Source: Rubricoccaceae bacterium (GTDB lineage Bacteria; Bacteroidota; Rhodothermia; Rhodothermales; Rubricoccaceae). From it: a DNA stretch of 42,269 nt. Each line of letters begins with the position of its first letter. Position 1 is the first letter of the stretch. The notes beneath the pieces are model-generated. The model was not told where the DNA came from, searched no databases, and saw only the letters and a program-made list of their open reading frames with translations. Below, in pieces: positions 42,242 through 42,269 of the stretch. Position numbers and translations under genes: made by a program. The stretch lies in the NCBI GenBank assembly GCA_024639085.1, contig JAHEJB010000003.1, positions 6,779 to 49,047 of the forward strand, given 5' to 3'.

Positions 42242-42269
42242 TCTATTTGGGTTCGTTCTGATCGCCACA

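Larger units (their letters stand above)
40777..42269 (+). repeat. Tandem segmental duplication, copy 2 (relic to window end)
   Basis: This is the second copy of the LysM-3'/intergenic/T9SS segment. The intergenic parts share GGCCCTTGATC, TGGCTG, CTATTCT, TATCCTAGGC and TCGTATTTCTCTCA in order. The 3' flank after the second T9SS stop repeats TCTATTTGGGTTCGTTCTGA. The copy runs to the window edge, so its right end and any third copy are not visible. Confidence 0.75.

Noticed and set aside
1-42269. CRISPR arrays, tRNA/rRNA genes, transposases, integrases
   Set aside because: Looked for on both strands by reading; no regular short repeats with spacers, no tRNA-like cloverleaf with TTCGANNC context that I could support, and no transposase or integrase motifs.

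Overview
The window looks like chromosomal DNA of a moderately GC-rich, aerobic, diderm member of the Bacteroidota/Rhodothermota, most likely close to the Rhodothermales. Several features point this way: proteins with type IX secretion (T9SS) C-terminal sorting domains, a PorV/UPF0164-like outer-membrane protein, a TonB-like protein, an ECF sigma/anti-sigma/DUF4252 cluster and a fused E1 alpha-beta 2-oxoacid dehydrogenase. The taxonomic placement is an inference from gene content. I see no rRNA, tRNA, CRISPR array, prophage or insertion sequence.

Layout: (1) 156-1694, a class I HMG-CoA reductase with an extra N-terminal domain. (2) 1835-4049, an OmpR-type response regulator overlapping its sensor kinase. 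(3) 4066-7558, minus strand: a small membrane protein, an ABC-2 exporter pair, a VanZ-like protein and a GNAT enzyme. (4) 7581-10537, minus strand: an SPFH-GYF protein, a zinc-ribbon membrane protein and two small membrane proteins. This resembles the SPFH/zinc-ribbon part of the Bacillus pspA-ydjGHI envelope-stress operon, but without PspA. It is flanked by a patatin-like lipase and a PP2C phosphatase. (5) 12946-14046, an M14-type carboxypeptidase. (6) 14126-19274, minus strand: spmB, spmA, a small exported protein, uvrC, and a methylmalonyl-CoA-epimerase/alpha-beta-hydrolase fusion. (7) 19301-24905, plus strand: CDF metal transporter, CoA-disulfide-reductase-like flavoprotein and rsmB (start/stop overlaps), then DinB-like and PorV-like genes. 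(8) 25009-30566: TonB-like protein, DUF2156 protein, polyprenyl glycosylphosphotransferase and E1 fusion. (9) 30572-35848, minus strand: spondin-domain T9SS cargo, two DUF4252-type envelope proteins, anti-sigma and ECF sigma factors, an MscS channel and folD. (10) 35937-38598: asd, GNAT and convergent aroB. (11) 38755-42269: a BON-LysM protein followed by two paralogous T9SS cargo genes.

The most notable structure is in region 11. The second T9SS gene is preceded by a frameshifted relic of the LysM gene's 3' half and by a copy of the same intergenic region. A segment of about 1.6-1.8 kb (LysM 3' end, intergenic region, T9SS gene, 3' flank) was therefore tandemly duplicated. The LysM copy decayed, while the 3' halves of the two T9SS genes stayed nearly identical. 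Other points of interest are the PspA-less SPFH/zinc-ribbon module, the epimerase-hydrolase fusion, the N-terminally extended HMG-CoA reductase, an SpmA with an extracytoplasmic insert, and paired dyads in one divergent intergenic region.

Many genes are tightly packed, with ATGA or TGATG junctions and convergent 3' overlaps. I did not find a clearly new multi-gene defence or mobile system.
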